A DNA stretch of 64,000 nt from Xylocopa sonorina (GCF_050948175.1 NC_135198.1:8011001-8075000), one strand, 5' to 3'; shown: positions 26,825 to 38,460, counted from the stretch's first letter. Notes: a model not told the origin generated them from the letters alone. Program-made: numbers and translations.

Positions 26825-29800
26825 CTTTCGACCAGCGCGGGGTTTGTTTTCACCTTCTGGCCCAGATCGGCCTTTTTACCATCGCCCCTCCACCGTCTGG
26901 TCGCCTTTCACCCTGGAATCCGTTAGGGCAGACGATTTTTTTCCCTACCCTTCGCCTACCTTCTCTCGTCTTTCTTTCCTCTCTCTTTCTCTCTTTCTCT
27001 AGCTTCCGTCTCTGTTTGGGGTGAAACTGAAAATCGTCGATCGAAACGAGAGTCCTCGCCGTCTCTCTCTCCTGTTGATGGTCGCGTTGTTGATTCTCGA
27101 TTGAAACCAGAGATCTGCTCAAATATTAAGGGCCGCGGAACAGTTAGGTTCATGGGAACACCGGGATTCGTCCGGTTTCGGGTGATTTTTTTGTCCGCCG
27201 GCCACTCTGCGCCCACCAGTCGATTAACTAACGAAAATACCAAGTTCCACCGGATGTTCGTGCCTCGATATCGATAATGTTAATGGGTTTCCACGTTGAT
27301 CGTGATTCGACGATGTATACGTTCTCCTATTCTGTTATAATTGATGACGGTTTTTTCAGATCAACGCCTCGCACTTTTTACGATGATCCTATGGGTAAAT
27401 TTTTGGAACAGATGAATCCAATAATTGGATCGTTCTTTCAAAATGTTTCTTCAACGTCCTGAAAGAAGTTCTGCTTCCATTTCAGGAAATGATACAATTA
27501 ATTCGTGTAATAAGAAAACCTTTAAGGCAGTCCGTCTCAAAATCATCCCCTAAAATATTTCAACCCTGTTGACCAAAACAAAAATCATCCGGTGAAACAC
27601 CATAAGCCACAACTTCCTCTTTCGTTTCGCCAAACGTACATCACTCCACCCCTCGAAAAACCGACGCGACCACCCCCCCTCGTGTCGCCACCCAAGACAC
27701 GAAAAGTAATAATCAGGAAGTCAAAGAGACAGGACGCTCAGGTAAATCCACGACGGCGTTCGAAGCAATCTCTCTCGCGTGGACGTGCACGAGGATCGTC
27801 CGCCACCTCCCCTCCTCATTCATCCCTCAGTGGTAAAGAAGACTAATCCGCGGGGATCGCACGCGCGATTTGCCACCTCCACCGCGTTCGCTTTGATTTT
27901 CTACCGCCGGGTGGTCCACACTTTCACGGTCCTAATCCCGAACGGCATTATTCCCGCCACGACTGTCCCCAGGCCTTAGAAGGCCGGGCATTGTCCGGGG
28001 CCCGAGTAAAAATCCACCCCCGGACGCCTCTTCTTACTGTCGCGGGCAGGACCCGACGCGAACGCGTGAGCAGGCACGTTACAGCCGTGAAACGACCCGT
28101 AATTTGTCATGGACGAGCCTTCGTCCAACGTGTCCCGGGAATAAGGTCGCGACTCGACCTCGATCGGGACTGGGTACGTCCACGGGATCAATGGATCGCT
28201 TCCGCAAAGGAAACCGCACCGCTATTTTGCTGAACGCTCGTGTTAAAGGAAATTCTCTCGTGGATTTCGCGAGCGACTCGTTCAGAGATTTTTCGAGCCT
28301 AACGCGAGGAGGCACTCGTCGGGGATATCGCGTAAAACGTACTCGCCGTTCTTTTATTCCGCTTTGTACGTCGAACCTGCGGACGGTCTCTCCGCGAGAG
28401 CGGTTTGAAAGGTAGCTTAATCAAGAATCATTAGGAAAGTTGGAGATCTTGATACCGGAAGATTCCAAGAATATTTAGATGCGTCCGGTGTCCATTCGTC
28501 CCGATGGAAAACTTATCGCGTCTACGATCGAAAGAAGTAATTAACACTTTAAATACCTCGGCCAGCCGAAAAATAATTAATAGTTACCGCATTCTTACAA
28601 AAGGAATCCCTAGTCGCATTCGTGGAATAGTTCCATTCTTTAACTGGCCGCTTGCGTTTCAGTAACGTTCGACAATAACGACGCGCCACGAGCGAATAAA
28701 TTTATACCAAGTCGAGAGCATCGCCTTATTAGGTAACTCTCGCAGCGTGTAATAATCAATTCACACGCCAGTAGCCTGGCGAGTCAATAAAATTCGCGTG
28801 GCAATAAAATTGATCGAATCGCTCGCGTCTTAAAATACAACCACCATCTCCCTAAATGTCAGAAATCCTTATTCGTTTCACCGTTTAACAGCGCTCGTAG
28901 ACAACCGGCCGGGCCTCTATCCGAGTCGTAAATAAAATGTCGAGGGATTCTATCGACAGTGCCGTTCATTGTTCCTAACTATTTTTTGTTTCAACTCGAT
29001 CGAGAAGTCAAAAAGCAGGAAGGCGAGTCGAGGGAGGGCGTTGGCCTGCAGTGGTGGTACGTTTCGTAAATTTCGTTGCGCGAAACGCCTGCTTTCAGCG
29101 CGGCGTCGAGGCAAATGGAGGGTCGGAGAGCATCGTGGTCAGCGATTTTACCTGACTTTCACTTAACACTCTCCTGGCGGGCCCTTGTAACTCGTAGACG
29201 CGGCGCATTGTGGGTCCGTCATTCTATTATGCGGCACGGCTCGGCTCGCTCCTACACGTACCGAGCACACGCATCCGTGAAAACGATTTCTAATCGTTCG
29301 ATCCGATCCACGCAATCCTATGCCTCCGTGGTAGGGTCGAGAAACGTTTGCGCGTTAATAGCTGAAACGGTGTTCCATTCGAGGAATTCATTTCGAGCTC
29401 CTTCTATTCTCCAACGTTCGTCGATAACCACCAGCGTCGAATAAAATTGATTCTCTTTTAATTGAGACTTCTCCGGCACCGTCCAACGGATTCCCAACGA
29501 GGCTGACCTTATACCATCCAACGCGAGGGGAAACATTGTAAGCAAACGCGAAATCCAGCCGTACGTACGAGCGTTGCGAAACTATCTTAAATCAAACACG
29601 TACCGTGTTACAGCCTTATACGCCTCATAGCCGACTCTGTTTTCTATTCAAAGCTGCGATGTAGTGCTTGACAACGTCTCGAACGACGTGCTCGAGAGGT
29701 ACCTCAAACAAACGTACTCGTGCTTTTTTCCAAAGAGCCGCTAATTCTCTTCAAGGTGTCGTTTCACTCCGTCGATTCATTCGTCCGCTTTCACACGACA

Positions 29801-30796
29801 GAAGCACGAGTTTCGCTGTTTCTGTGCGTCTCGATCGATCCGAATTCGATCGTCGAGCAAAGTTTTCTTAGCAACCGCGACTCGCGCACCCCTTTCTCTG
29901 CTCTCAAAGTCCAGTCGCGAGCCGTTCAACTCCCGAAACGAGCAAATCTTTCGCCCACGAAAGTGGCGGAGGCAGGACCCAACGTTTTCCCGTATCTGTT
30001 TGATTTCTACTCCACCCCGTTGTGTGCGCAGGTCACGCCACGGGGCCCGGAGAAAAGAAGGGAAACAGTCGAGTGACCCGCGTGTCTCTTTAGAACCGGC
30101 ACGGGATACGAGCTGTTTGTACAGATAAGAGCACAGGTGGGGCACAGTGGACAGTGCCAGTATTTCATCTCCGCGTCGTCCGCACGTCCGCCTGTTTTTT
30201 AGTTACCGTTTGCTTAGCGATAAACGCGGACGTCATCGGGGAGGACGGCTAAGGAAACGCGCCCTTTCGCTACCCGCGCAAGACAACCCCGCACGTGCAC
30301 CGTCGCGCTCGTCTCCATGGAAATGCAAACTTTAATCACACCCAGCTCAGTTCACTGGGAAATACTCTGACGATTATTTGTTTCACTTCACTGATAGGAA
30401 CAGTTATTTTTCACGAACCAAACGCTTCTGGTTAGATTAGGTCTGTTGTTTCAGTTGTTCGAGTAGACTCTCCTCTTTAGAACCACTAATTCTTAATTCT
30501 CCAAGCATTTAAAATAAGAGGCTCATGCTCGTTTATTAAGAAATTAAAATTATTCTCTGACACGTCTCCACAGGAGTAACGAACAGACGAAAGGATAATA
30601 CACCCTTGTGGAACGTCGCGCCACCCCCGCGTCCGTAACCCACATTGATAACCCGAGATGCGAACGTTTCGTTGCATTATCGTTTCCCCGTGAGAGGCGC
30701 GTGGCGGAAATCGCTCGCAGAATGCTCGCCAGAGAGGCAAAGAGGGTGGAAAACGAAAAATAGGGGTGGGACGAGGAGGGTGGCAGGAGGCGGAAG

Positions 30797-30830
30797 AATA
30801 AAAGGAGGCACGTCTCGCGAGCACCAGTCT
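30797..30830 (+). promoter_or_regulatory. Candidate core promoter (TATA + initiator)
   Basis: AATAAAAGG (30797-30805) is TATA-like. An arthropod-type initiator CCAGTC places the +1 A at 30826, 29 bp downstream, the usual spacing in insects. A leader of about 170 nt then reaches the first ATG at 30998. Both motifs are short, so chance is possible. Confidence 0.3.
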
Positions 30831-30997
30831 CGCATTATTCGACAGAGGGCTGCGTGTATCGCGAGGACCGACTTACCGGCTATCGATCTCCATTACGCGG
30901 ACTGATTGGCTTCGAGTCGAGCCGCTTATTCGCCGACCTATACGCGGCCGCGCGCGCTCGTCTCCGCCAAAGAGGATCCTACGCCTCTCGTCGTCCC

Positions 30998-31144
30998 ATG
31001 ACAACGTATTATGGCCCACTCGATGCACCGGAACCGGGACGAGCACTTTATTATTCGGCGAAACCGTCCTCGATGTGCGCGTACGGAAATTTAATGGGGC
31101 CCGTGATAACGAGCAGCAAAAGGGATCGCGATATCGTTGGATAA
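30998..31144 (+). CDS. Possible 48-residue open frame, unknown
   Basis: First ATG downstream of the candidate promoter at 30797-30830. The frame encodes 48 residues, starting MTTYYGPLDAPEPG, with several Tyr, Pro and Ser, no signal peptide, no membrane segment and no domain I recognise. It ends in tandem TAA codons, followed at once by AAG|GTAAAC (GT at 31149-31150), a fair splice donor. It could be a short upstream frame in a first exon whose main coding region lies further on, or pure chance. The frame is open upstream from 30854 without an ATG. The call rests only on the promoter-ATG-donor arrangement. Confidence 0.15.
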   Translation: MTTYYGPLDAPEPGRALYYSAKPSSMCAYGNLMGPVITSSKRDRDIVG

Positions 31145-31218
31145 TAAGGTAAACGTCGAGACTGACGGGAATAGTAACAGGCTACCTACGAATCGGGAAC
31201 AATGTCGTTTCTTTGGGG

Positions 31219-31232
31219 TTTTTTTTTTTTTT
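31219..31232. repeat. Poly-T tract
   Basis: Fourteen T residues. Confidence 0.9.
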
Positions 31233-34200
31233 GCTGCTGTGGCATTCGCGTATTGGTATCGTGGGTAGAATCGAGCGGAGAAACGTATGGGAGCGCGGTT
31301 GCTTAAGAGGGTAGGGTGGTGTGGATCGACGGAAGGGTGTCGATTTTGATCGAGTCGATGGCGACACGTTGGCACAGGAGTTTTTAGAAATTAACGAGTG
31401 GACAAGGGTGAAAATGTGCAGGTTGTCGTTCAGATTAGTCGACACTGTTTTAACCTTTGAACAGGGTAACGAAGATGACCGCTATACAACGAAGTGGAGT
31501 GGTATCAACGTGACCTCGATCAGAAAATAGACGTAATGTAAAGTTGACGGTGTACAGTTAGATGTAGCGTGGAGATGCGATTAGAATTACACGCACAAGA
31601 CTCGTTCGTAATTAGACGCGTATAAAGTGTGATGGAAAACGAATCGAATAGCTCGGATAACTGTATTCGAATTCGAATCGAAGTAATTCGAGGTCCAATA
31701 AGTTTCGAGAGTTAATGGTGCAGGAGGAATGTCGCTCTCCTCGATCTAATAAATATCAGCTCTCCCCGATCTCGACCGCGAAGAAATGGTTGTAGACACA
31801 AGGAAAATCGGAGCATAAAAATGGACAGGCGCTCGTTCGCCAAGAATAGTGCCAAAATAGCAATTTTCGCGGGAGAGCTGACCGTGACGTTGCGCCAGTG
31901 TTCATCCTTCCTCCGATAAGGAGGCGATCATTTGTTACGTTCCAGGCGGGGCCATTGTTTCGGCCGCTGGATCGATAGCATCCCCCACACCCCTGTACAT
32001 TATTGTTTTCGTCAATCCCAGCCGCGTGAAAGAACGCTCGCGACACATCTCGATTTCTCTGGGCATAACATCTTTTCACGCCGCGTTCTTCCGCCCCGAA
32101 ACTGCTTATCTGTCGCGATACCGAACGCTGCGACCTCGAGGTGAACGACACGAGGCGACGCGACGTCGAAGAAGAGGAATATCGCTGGAGAGGAAAGAAA
32201 AGCGAGCAACGTCGATTAGCTTCGAGGCATTTATTTAGCGCAACCTCTATGGATCCGCGATCCCCACGTGTGAAAACACGCAACAAAAGTCGAGAGGCGC
32301 GCATACGCCAGCCATCGAAAGTTTGAGCGGCTAAAGAGATTTCGATTCACCGCGATCTCGATCCCACGAGACTGTCGGTGTTCATCGATTTCTCGTCGCC
32401 GCTAATCGATTCTACGGTCGCGCGGTTACAGCCTTTTAAGTGCAGACAACTGATAACTCTGAGTTAGAAACGAAGTACTGCATTGGGGAATCGCGCAATT
32501 TGCTCTAAAGTATCGCGACGTTGATCGCAAGCGACAGATGTTTTCAGTTTAATTTAGAATCAGCTTTTAATTCTTTTTCGTTCTTCGTCTCGTGTAATTC
32601 AACGTTATAGCGATCTCTGGTCCGAACGATCAAACATTTCGGTTAATTTCAATGTACGTATCGTCGAGGGAAACAGATCGAGAGTGGAACTTTTTCTCGC
32701 AGCGCGAAACGAGCTGGAAGCGATGGTATTAGATTTTAATCGCGGCTGAATCGGCTGAGATCGCTGCGCGAGCCTTCGCGGGGCAACCGAAAAAACAGCG
32801 AGGAAGATATACTGGGCACACACGAAAGGGGAAAAGACGGATTGCCTACATCGATTAGAAAGGTCGTGCATTCTTCTGGCCAGGATACGCCGGTGTGCAT
32901 CCACCGCTAGACGCCGCGCCGCGATCTGGAGCAAGAAATTTCGGTCCCGAAGATTCCCAGTCCCGCGATCTCGATCGCGCCGCTCGATAACGAGCCACGA
33001 TTTCGCGTCACCCGGAATACCCGGCAACGCGTTCGAACAATACGCTCGGTGGAAACCGAACTAAGCGGGTACAACCATAATTTACGTGCCGAACGACGGA
33101 TACACTGACCAAGGGAAATATGCTTTTATCGCGGGAATGCGAGTTCTCGCTGGAATCCAAAGAGAGATTTCAATCTCGCATTTCTATTTGCTCTCTTTCG
33201 CTTTCTTTCCCCGCGCGATCCTGCGATCCGCGATTTCTATACACTCGAGAGTGGTGAGAAATTCATTTTCTGCTGGCTAGTTCGAGCCTGCGAGTCTTAA
33301 CTGAATTTCCAACAGGGTGATATTGGAAAGATTTTAAAACTGCAATGGTTGAATCGTTAAAATAGTCGACGTTGGAAAACATACGATATATTTGAACTAT
33401 TCGTCTAAACTATCGACGAAAATCTCTGATTTCTCGAAATGAGACGCGCACGGTGCTCGCAAGACCCGTCTGAGCAACGCTCGCGCAATCATTCCATGCG
33501 CCTACTACTCCGCACCTCCGTACCCATAATCCATTTATCTCCTCAAACACTGAATCACCCGAGCGCCTAAAAAAATCTTCCACGCATCCCCGTCCCGAGC
33601 AGCCAAGCATTCCAGTCGACTCTTTTCTCCGCGACACGCGATCGATCCAAAAATAGAGGCTGCGGTCCCGAGGTGCGTCCACGGATTAACCGTTCGCCCG
33701 CGCACTTCGCCGCGGAGTCGTATGCAGAATATGTATCGAAACAAATCGACCAATCGAGAACGTTCGAGATCAATTTACAAACACTACTCTCCACAAACTC
33801 CGGGCGTGTTTCTCGCCAAATCGAATCGAGAGGGCGAACTGACCCAATACGCGTACGGGTGGCTGAAAAGGTTAAACCGTCCGGCTGGTATCTCGTCCAG
33901 CGTGGATCCACACGGATCCCACGAACGCTAGACAGAGAGAGAGAGACAGAGAGAGCATGGTAGCGCGGTGGTCGATTCCGCGTGGTCCGGAATCGATGGG
34001 GTATCCGAGGGGGGCCTAGGGACACGTCTGAGGTGCACAGAACCGATAAGTCACGGCTAGAGCCAGGCCGCGGGAGTACCAGCTGTACAAGTTGCTCTTC
34101 TACGTCGCTAGGAATGGAAGGCAGCGCTCGCGCCATCCGCAGAAGAGAGACGCGAGTCGTCGACGAACACGTCCGGGCGTATAGGTGTGCGGATTCGTGT

Positions 34201-34296
34201 GGCGCAGACACGGAAGAACGCAGAAGAGGAGGCCAGGAGCGGGCAGAACGGCGGACAGAGAAAGAGAGAGATAGAAAGAGAGAGTGGCCAGGCGGT

Positions 34297-34326
34297 GTGC
34301 ATGTGCATGTGCATGTGCATGTGCAT
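34297..34326. repeat. GTGCAT hexamer repeat, five copies
   Basis: Five perfect GTGCAT units follow a GA-rich purine tract (about 34255-34284). It encodes alternating His-Met or Cys-Met runs in spurious frames. Confidence 0.93.
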
Positions 34327-34803
34327 GCGCGAGAAGATACCGCGGAGCCGGCCATATAGGCTAGGTCGGTGTACATGGGAACTGATGCCGCGACGGTGGA
34401 AAAAAAACTGCACGGTGAGGCCGAAAAAATGAATTCGTGCGCATCCCGTGCCCACACATCTAACTTTCACTTCGCTTAGGGATCGGGCAGCAGCCAGTCC
34501 GCGCGCCGCTACGATGCCTCCTCGATCCGCCGCCGTCGCAATTCCGCGAGATATGTCCGACCGCTCGGCTGGATCTACACCGCGGCTGGCTCCCACCGCT
34601 AACGAGTCCGCGTCGCGATCCGCCGATATTCTTTTCGGGGATCGCGATGGGAACACGATGAACGAAAGATCGTATGCTTATTCGTTGGTGAACAGAGAAT
34701 TCTCGTTTTTGGGCATCGCTATGTTGAGTGCTCGCGATACTATCGATCATTTCTCGTATTTTCGACAGAGTTCTCGGATAATTTAATGCCACGGGATTCG
34801 AAG

Positions 34804-34821
34804 CTGTTCGAATTCGAACAG
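34804..34821. repeat. 18-bp perfect palindrome
   Basis: CTGTTCGAATTCGAACAG is its own reverse complement. TTCGAA-type palindromes are common in this TCGA-rich genome; a dimeric factor site is possible. Confidence 0.6.
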
Positions 34822-35228
34822 AAATACGTTAAATGCTATCTGAAATACTTTGGTAATTTAGAGGGAACGTAAAACGTTAAGAGAGAATATCGAGAGGTCT
34901 GCAAAATCGATAATTCGAGAATCGCACGCGAAACGAAATACTCGTTGGTACCGAAAGGGAGCAGAAGGAAGCGGCTCGCAACGGTACGCGGATCGGCGCC
35001 GAAAGAACCGATCGCAGCCGAGTTCTGCGAGCGGCGAGACCCGGTTCCGCGGCTACCGCCATGGATCCCATCGCCGCGCGACTAATCAAGCCGCGATAAA
35101 ACGGGGAAAAATCGCGGCGATATCAGCGGCGATAAGCCGGCTGGCAGTCGGTACGTCGTATCGCGTTCGGTTGAATTTGCTACGAGTCACATCCTTGAAC
35201 GTGGCGCAGAAATCAGCGGATCCGGCGC

Positions 35229-35264
35229 GCTCGCGCTCACGCTCGCGCTCACGCTCGCGCTCAC
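35229..35264. repeat. 12-bp minisatellite, three perfect copies
   Basis: GCTCGCGCTCAC repeated three times head to tail without mismatch. Confidence 0.93.
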
Positions 35265-36920
35265 GTACTGATGTATCGCGCATCCGTATCGCGATAACGA
35301 TCTCGTTTCGGTAACGATCGAAAACTCCGCGGCCGGGATGCCGTGCGCCGTCGTCTCGATAGGCATCGTGGCTTCTCGTATGCGAGAGAGGCCCCCGCTC
35401 GGGAGGCTCCTTTATGGCCAAGTGGAACAGCGGCGAAGGAGAAACGGTTCTTCCAGCGGGAACGGAACGGTTCGCCGATTTTCTATTAACGTTTCAGCGA
35501 ATATTCGCAGAGGCGAGGATGTTGGTAGCCTGTTTGGGTGATGGGTTACAAATGACTGACATTACGCCGATTGTCGATGGCTGAACGCTTGTATTAGAGC
35601 CGCGCACGGGGGATCGGCAGTACGCGGGGCACAGATTCCGGAGGCGAAACGCCATTGTCGTATATGGGGGACGCGTGACTCACTTGCGGCTGATGAATCT
35701 TACACTTGTTACCTTCTTCCTTCCTTCTCCCCCTTTTTTCATTTCCAACTCTGAATCGGTTCATTGGGGTAGTGGCAGAGTCTTCTCTTCCTTGGCATTT
35801 ACAAGGAACTTCCTCAACGATTCTATCTCTTGGCTTTATTAAAAGAACACTTTCGTTCGCATCAATTTCTCTCTAGTTTTGAAAAATCGCCATTGGACGC
35901 AAGTTAGAATCCTACTTCGTACAGGGCGCTCAGAGTCATCCGAGGAAGACAATTGCACGCGTTTCCATCGTCAACGATGCGGTGCTCGTAGAAGCGGACG
36001 TTGTCTGACCAGTGGTTACAGAAATCACCCTTTTGTCGCGACCAAGAAAAATCGACAAAACCGCTAAGAGCGCAATCTGAATACCGCTTCGTCGCGTCAC
36101 GATTGGGCTCGTAGCCCTGGCTACACGAAGCGACCACGCAGGTTCAAATCTGTGCTGAACCATGGACGTCCTAGACATCCGTCTCGTGTAACCACGTTCT
36201 CTGCAATTTTCATTAAACATTATCATTCCGCGTAACGCGTTGCGCCGATTTTTCCCTGCAACGGTGCTGTCACCGCCGCCACTTCGACGCTTCGCTTCCT
36301 GCTTCGACCGTTCCGTCGCTTTCACGAAAGCTACAACGATCGTTAACATCCGCGAATTACTTTGGTTCGACGAGAGATAGGCTAGGGGAAGATTCGTTCA
36401 CGGTTTTCGAGGGAAAGTGCGTGCACTCTTCGATCTCGTACGCGAGCTGAACTTTCCTGGACAATTAAATTCCTCGCGATCCTCCGCGCACCTCGCTGAA
36501 ACCCACCCTCTCCGCGATCTCCAAATTCACGCCTAAAATACTCACCGAAAGAACATCGCCAGCGAGCCTTCGAAACCACCGAACAGCCGCACTTCTCGCT
36601 TTCCACTCTCGAAACCCACGACACTTCTCCCGACGATCGTGTCGAGCCACGTGTATTTCCAGAGCCGCGCGATACCGCAACGAAACGAAACGGAGCAAAC
36701 AGCAACGGGGGAGAGAAAAGCAGCGGGGAGAAGAAAAAAAAAAAGGAAAAATCCAGACAAAAACGGGGGGGAGCGTGACGCATGTCCCGCTAACAATTAA
36801 TCCGATAAATTTCGCGGCGCGATAGGGTTGACGGCGTTCGGTGCAAGGAACCGGAGAGCGACGGAGGAGGAAAAAGCGCGGCACGGAGGAGCGGCAGAAG
36901 GCCTGCCAGTGGCAGCGAGA

Positions 36921-36957
36921 CGGCGGAGGCGGCGGTGGCGGCGGCGGTGGCGGCGAC
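36921..36957. repeat. GGC/GGT/GGA trinucleotide repeat
   Basis: Degenerate GGN triplets: CGGCGGAGG, then CGGCGGTGG-type units. It lies about 60 bp upstream of a TATATAT at 37014 and may be part of a GC-rich promoter or 5' region. Confidence 0.85.
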
Positions 36958-37013
36958 GGAGGAGAGTATGCAGATGAATAGCTCGCAGAAACCGTGAGAG
37001 TCTACGGTTGCCC

Positions 37014-37020
37014 TATATAT
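37014..37020 (+). promoter_or_regulatory. TATA-like motif upstream of duplicated block 1
   Basis: TATATAT, 87 bp upstream of the conserved block at 37098. The other copy of that block (38514) also has TATATA-rich sequence 57-72 bp upstream (38445-38460). No clear initiator lies 25-32 bp downstream of either, so promoter activity is uncertain. Confidence 0.2.
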
Positions 37021-37097
37021 CGGGGCTGCCGTGGAGAACTCGAGCCGCGGCGTTCGTTCCTGGCTCGCTCACGACTCTCGTGTGTTGTGTGTCGCTC

Positions 37098-37135
37098 GTC
37101 TTTTAAAACTCGAACTCGGTCGGCCCGTACGGCCG
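37098..37135 (+). ncRNA. Duplicated block 1, copy A: conserved leader plus hairpin
   Basis: Bases 37098-37130 match 38514-38546 at 27 of about 33 positions; the shared text includes TTTAAAACT and GAACTCGG. The block runs straight into a hairpin, CGGCC (37121-37125) with GGCCG (37131-37135). In the other copy the equivalent stem is CGACC/GGTCG, so a G-C pair became A-T on both sides: a compensatory change. An outer pairing CTCGG/CCGAG (37115-37119/37152-37156) is also possible. This favours a structured RNA or symmetrical element, strand undecided. Minus-strand coding is an alternative: the aligned peptide GRPSSSFK is the same in both copies. Confidence 0.3.
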
Positions 37136-37316
37136 CGCGCGTCGCCGTGAGCCGAGGAGCCACCGGCTCTCTCGATGCGCAAGAAACGATCCTCCTGGCC
37201 AGGTGAACGAGCGATCGAGCGAGGTACGCCGACAGCGAGAAGAAGAGGGACGAGCGCGGGCATCTTGAGCGTGTGTGCATCGCGCGCGTCCTCGTCTACA
37301 GGAGCGTGCGCTAGCG

Positions 37317-37375
37317 CCGTGAACTTTTGGCTCCTGCCATCGGGACACCGTGCCGCAGTAATGACCCTCGTCTAG
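37317..37375 (+). other. Duplicated block 2, copy A
   Basis: Aligns with 39463-39515. TGAACTTT-GGCTCCTG and GTA-TGACC-TCGTC-AG are shared, with a small gap between them. It lies about 180 bp after block 1 copy A. On the minus strand 37358-37375 reads LDEGHY and the other copy LDDGHY; the three differences all fall on third codon positions. The flanking QEPKVH is also shared, but its frame relative to LD[ED]GHY differs between the copies, so a single conserved protein is not established. Confidence 0.3.
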
Positions 37376-37413
37376 TCCGCGTGCACGCCGTCTAATCAGT
37401 CCATCGGTAAATT

Positions 37414-37656
37414 TAATTGACTAATGCCGGGGGGAGCGAGCCACGGCTCGATCCCGCCGCGGGATCGCTTCCTTATTAAATGTTGCTCGAACGGAGATCG
37501 GACGAATGGGGGAATTTGCTCGATCGCTACTGGTCACACGTGGCTAATTGACTACGCGGGACGCGGGTTTAATTGACCCGCTTCGTGGCTACCAGTCGAA
37601 CGTCTATCTTTTCCTTCTCGCGTGAGAGGGATGAATTTCGATTCGAGAGTCAATTA
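37414..37656. promoter_or_regulatory. Cluster of four TAATTGAC sites
   Basis: TAATTGAC occurs at 37414-37421, 37545-37552 and 37570-37577 on the plus strand and at 37649-37656 on the minus strand. TAATTG is a homeodomain core (Antp/NK/LIM classes). Four copies of one 8-mer in about 240 bp is more than expected by chance; the only other copy I noticed is at 22253-22260. The cluster may be an enhancer beside the duplicated blocks. Confidence 0.4.
37529..37596. other. Interrupted hairpin
   Basis: Three nested stems line up: ACTGGT (37529-37534) with ACCAGT (37591-37596), CACG (37537-37540) with CGTG (37584-37587), and GCGGGT (37563-37568) with ACCCGC (37576-37581) around a TTAATTG loop. A 22-nt asymmetric loop sits on the 5' side. 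It overlaps two of the TAATTGAC sites, so the symmetry may reflect binding sites rather than RNA folding. Confidence 0.35.
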
Positions 37657-38302
37657 ACTCGAGAGGATTGGACGTGATTTTTTGGTGGTACATGGTACAT
37701 GGTTTTTGGTATAGGCGAAATTGGTGTTTAGTCGCAGTATCGAGCGGAACGGAACTAGTCAAACATACATTATCGTGATTGTACCTAATTAGGTTGCTTT
37801 AATTAAATCAGCAAATTCTGCCCTGTTTGCCGCGGGACATCCAAACACTGCTGTGATTGATCACGATCGCTCTCGTCGTGGCAATTTTAAAGTAAACCAT
37901 AGCTGCTGACGTATCGAGCACGCGTCGCCGTCGCGCCGTGGCGTTCGAAATTCAAATGGAACATCGAACGCCACCGACGCGGGTACGCGCGTCTACTCGA
38001 TCGCAGCAACGCCTTCTGAAGCGGGCGAGAAAAGGAAGAAAGGGAGAAAAAAAACGCAAAACAACAGGCGAGACTATATGGGAGCCATGTATCGCACAGA
38101 AGTCGCGTTACAATTCGCCCATTCACACCTACCATCGAACGCGTCGGAACAAAGGGTGCGTCAGTCAGTCGTAAGTCATTTTCGAGCCGGAACGTCCTGC
38201 GCGCGTGCGAGAGCATTTCGGTTCCGTGCTTCCACGAACGTCCCACGCGCGTTCGATCTTCCAGCGAGCTGCTCGCAGCTCCAAACTGACATCTACAGAA
38301 AA

Positions 38303-38316
38303 AGAGAGAGAGAGAG

Positions 38317-38348
<32 letters not shown>

Positions 38349-38352
38349 CGCG
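38303..38352. repeat. Compound GA-GT-GC microsatellite
   Basis: (GA)n at 38303-38319 passes without a break into (GT)n to 38340 and then (GC)n to 38352. On the minus strand it gives His-Thr and Ser-Leu runs in spurious frames. Confidence 0.95.
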
Positions 38353-38444
38353 TCTACTCGCGTTCGAAGGGTTAAACCGCCTCTGAACTGGCAACGTATT
38401 TTCACCTACAAATATCCCCGTGCCACTTAGCGCACAGGGCGCAG

Positions 38445-38460
38445 ATATATACATATATAT
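38445..38460 (+). repeat. TA-rich tract upstream of block 1 copy B
   Basis: ATATATACATATATAT, ending 54 bp before the conserved block at 38514. It could act as a TATA element in the same position as 37014-37020 in copy A, but may be simple repeat. Confidence 0.5.

Larger units (their letters stand above)
19819..30796. other. Non-coding DNA, no gene recognised
   Basis: CpG-rich blocks alternate with AT-richer stretches (about 22.7-23.3 kb, 25.75-26.0 kb, 28.5-28.9 kb). A pyrimidine tract runs from about 22100 to 22192. The longest frames (plus 21706-22209, 167 codons; minus 21841-22245, 134 codons) are Arg/Pro/Ser-rich, overlap one another and match nothing I know. Confidence 0.55.
31151..36920. 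other. Non-coding DNA; longest open frames are low-complexity
   Basis: The longest open frame in the window (minus, 33567-34457, 296 codons) opens at GTG and consists largely of Ser/Leu/Arg plus a Cys-Thr run from the GTGCAT repeat. A plus frame from ATG 34514 to 34786 (90 codons) follows a possible acceptor at 34479 (CTAAC, then a pyrimidine-rich run ending in TTAG), but has no known domain or clear donor. The rest holds nothing I can name. Confidence 0.5.

Noticed and set aside
27979..28007. GGCC-rich inverted repeats
   Set aside because: Stems of only four bases; not distinguishable from base composition.
33567..34457. 296-codon minus-strand frame, longest in the window
   Set aside because: Opens at GTG, largely Ser/Leu/Arg, and includes peptide runs produced by microsatellites.
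36141..36164. GGTTCAAATC resembling a tRNA B box
   Set aside because: No matching A box at the right distance and no cloverleaf.
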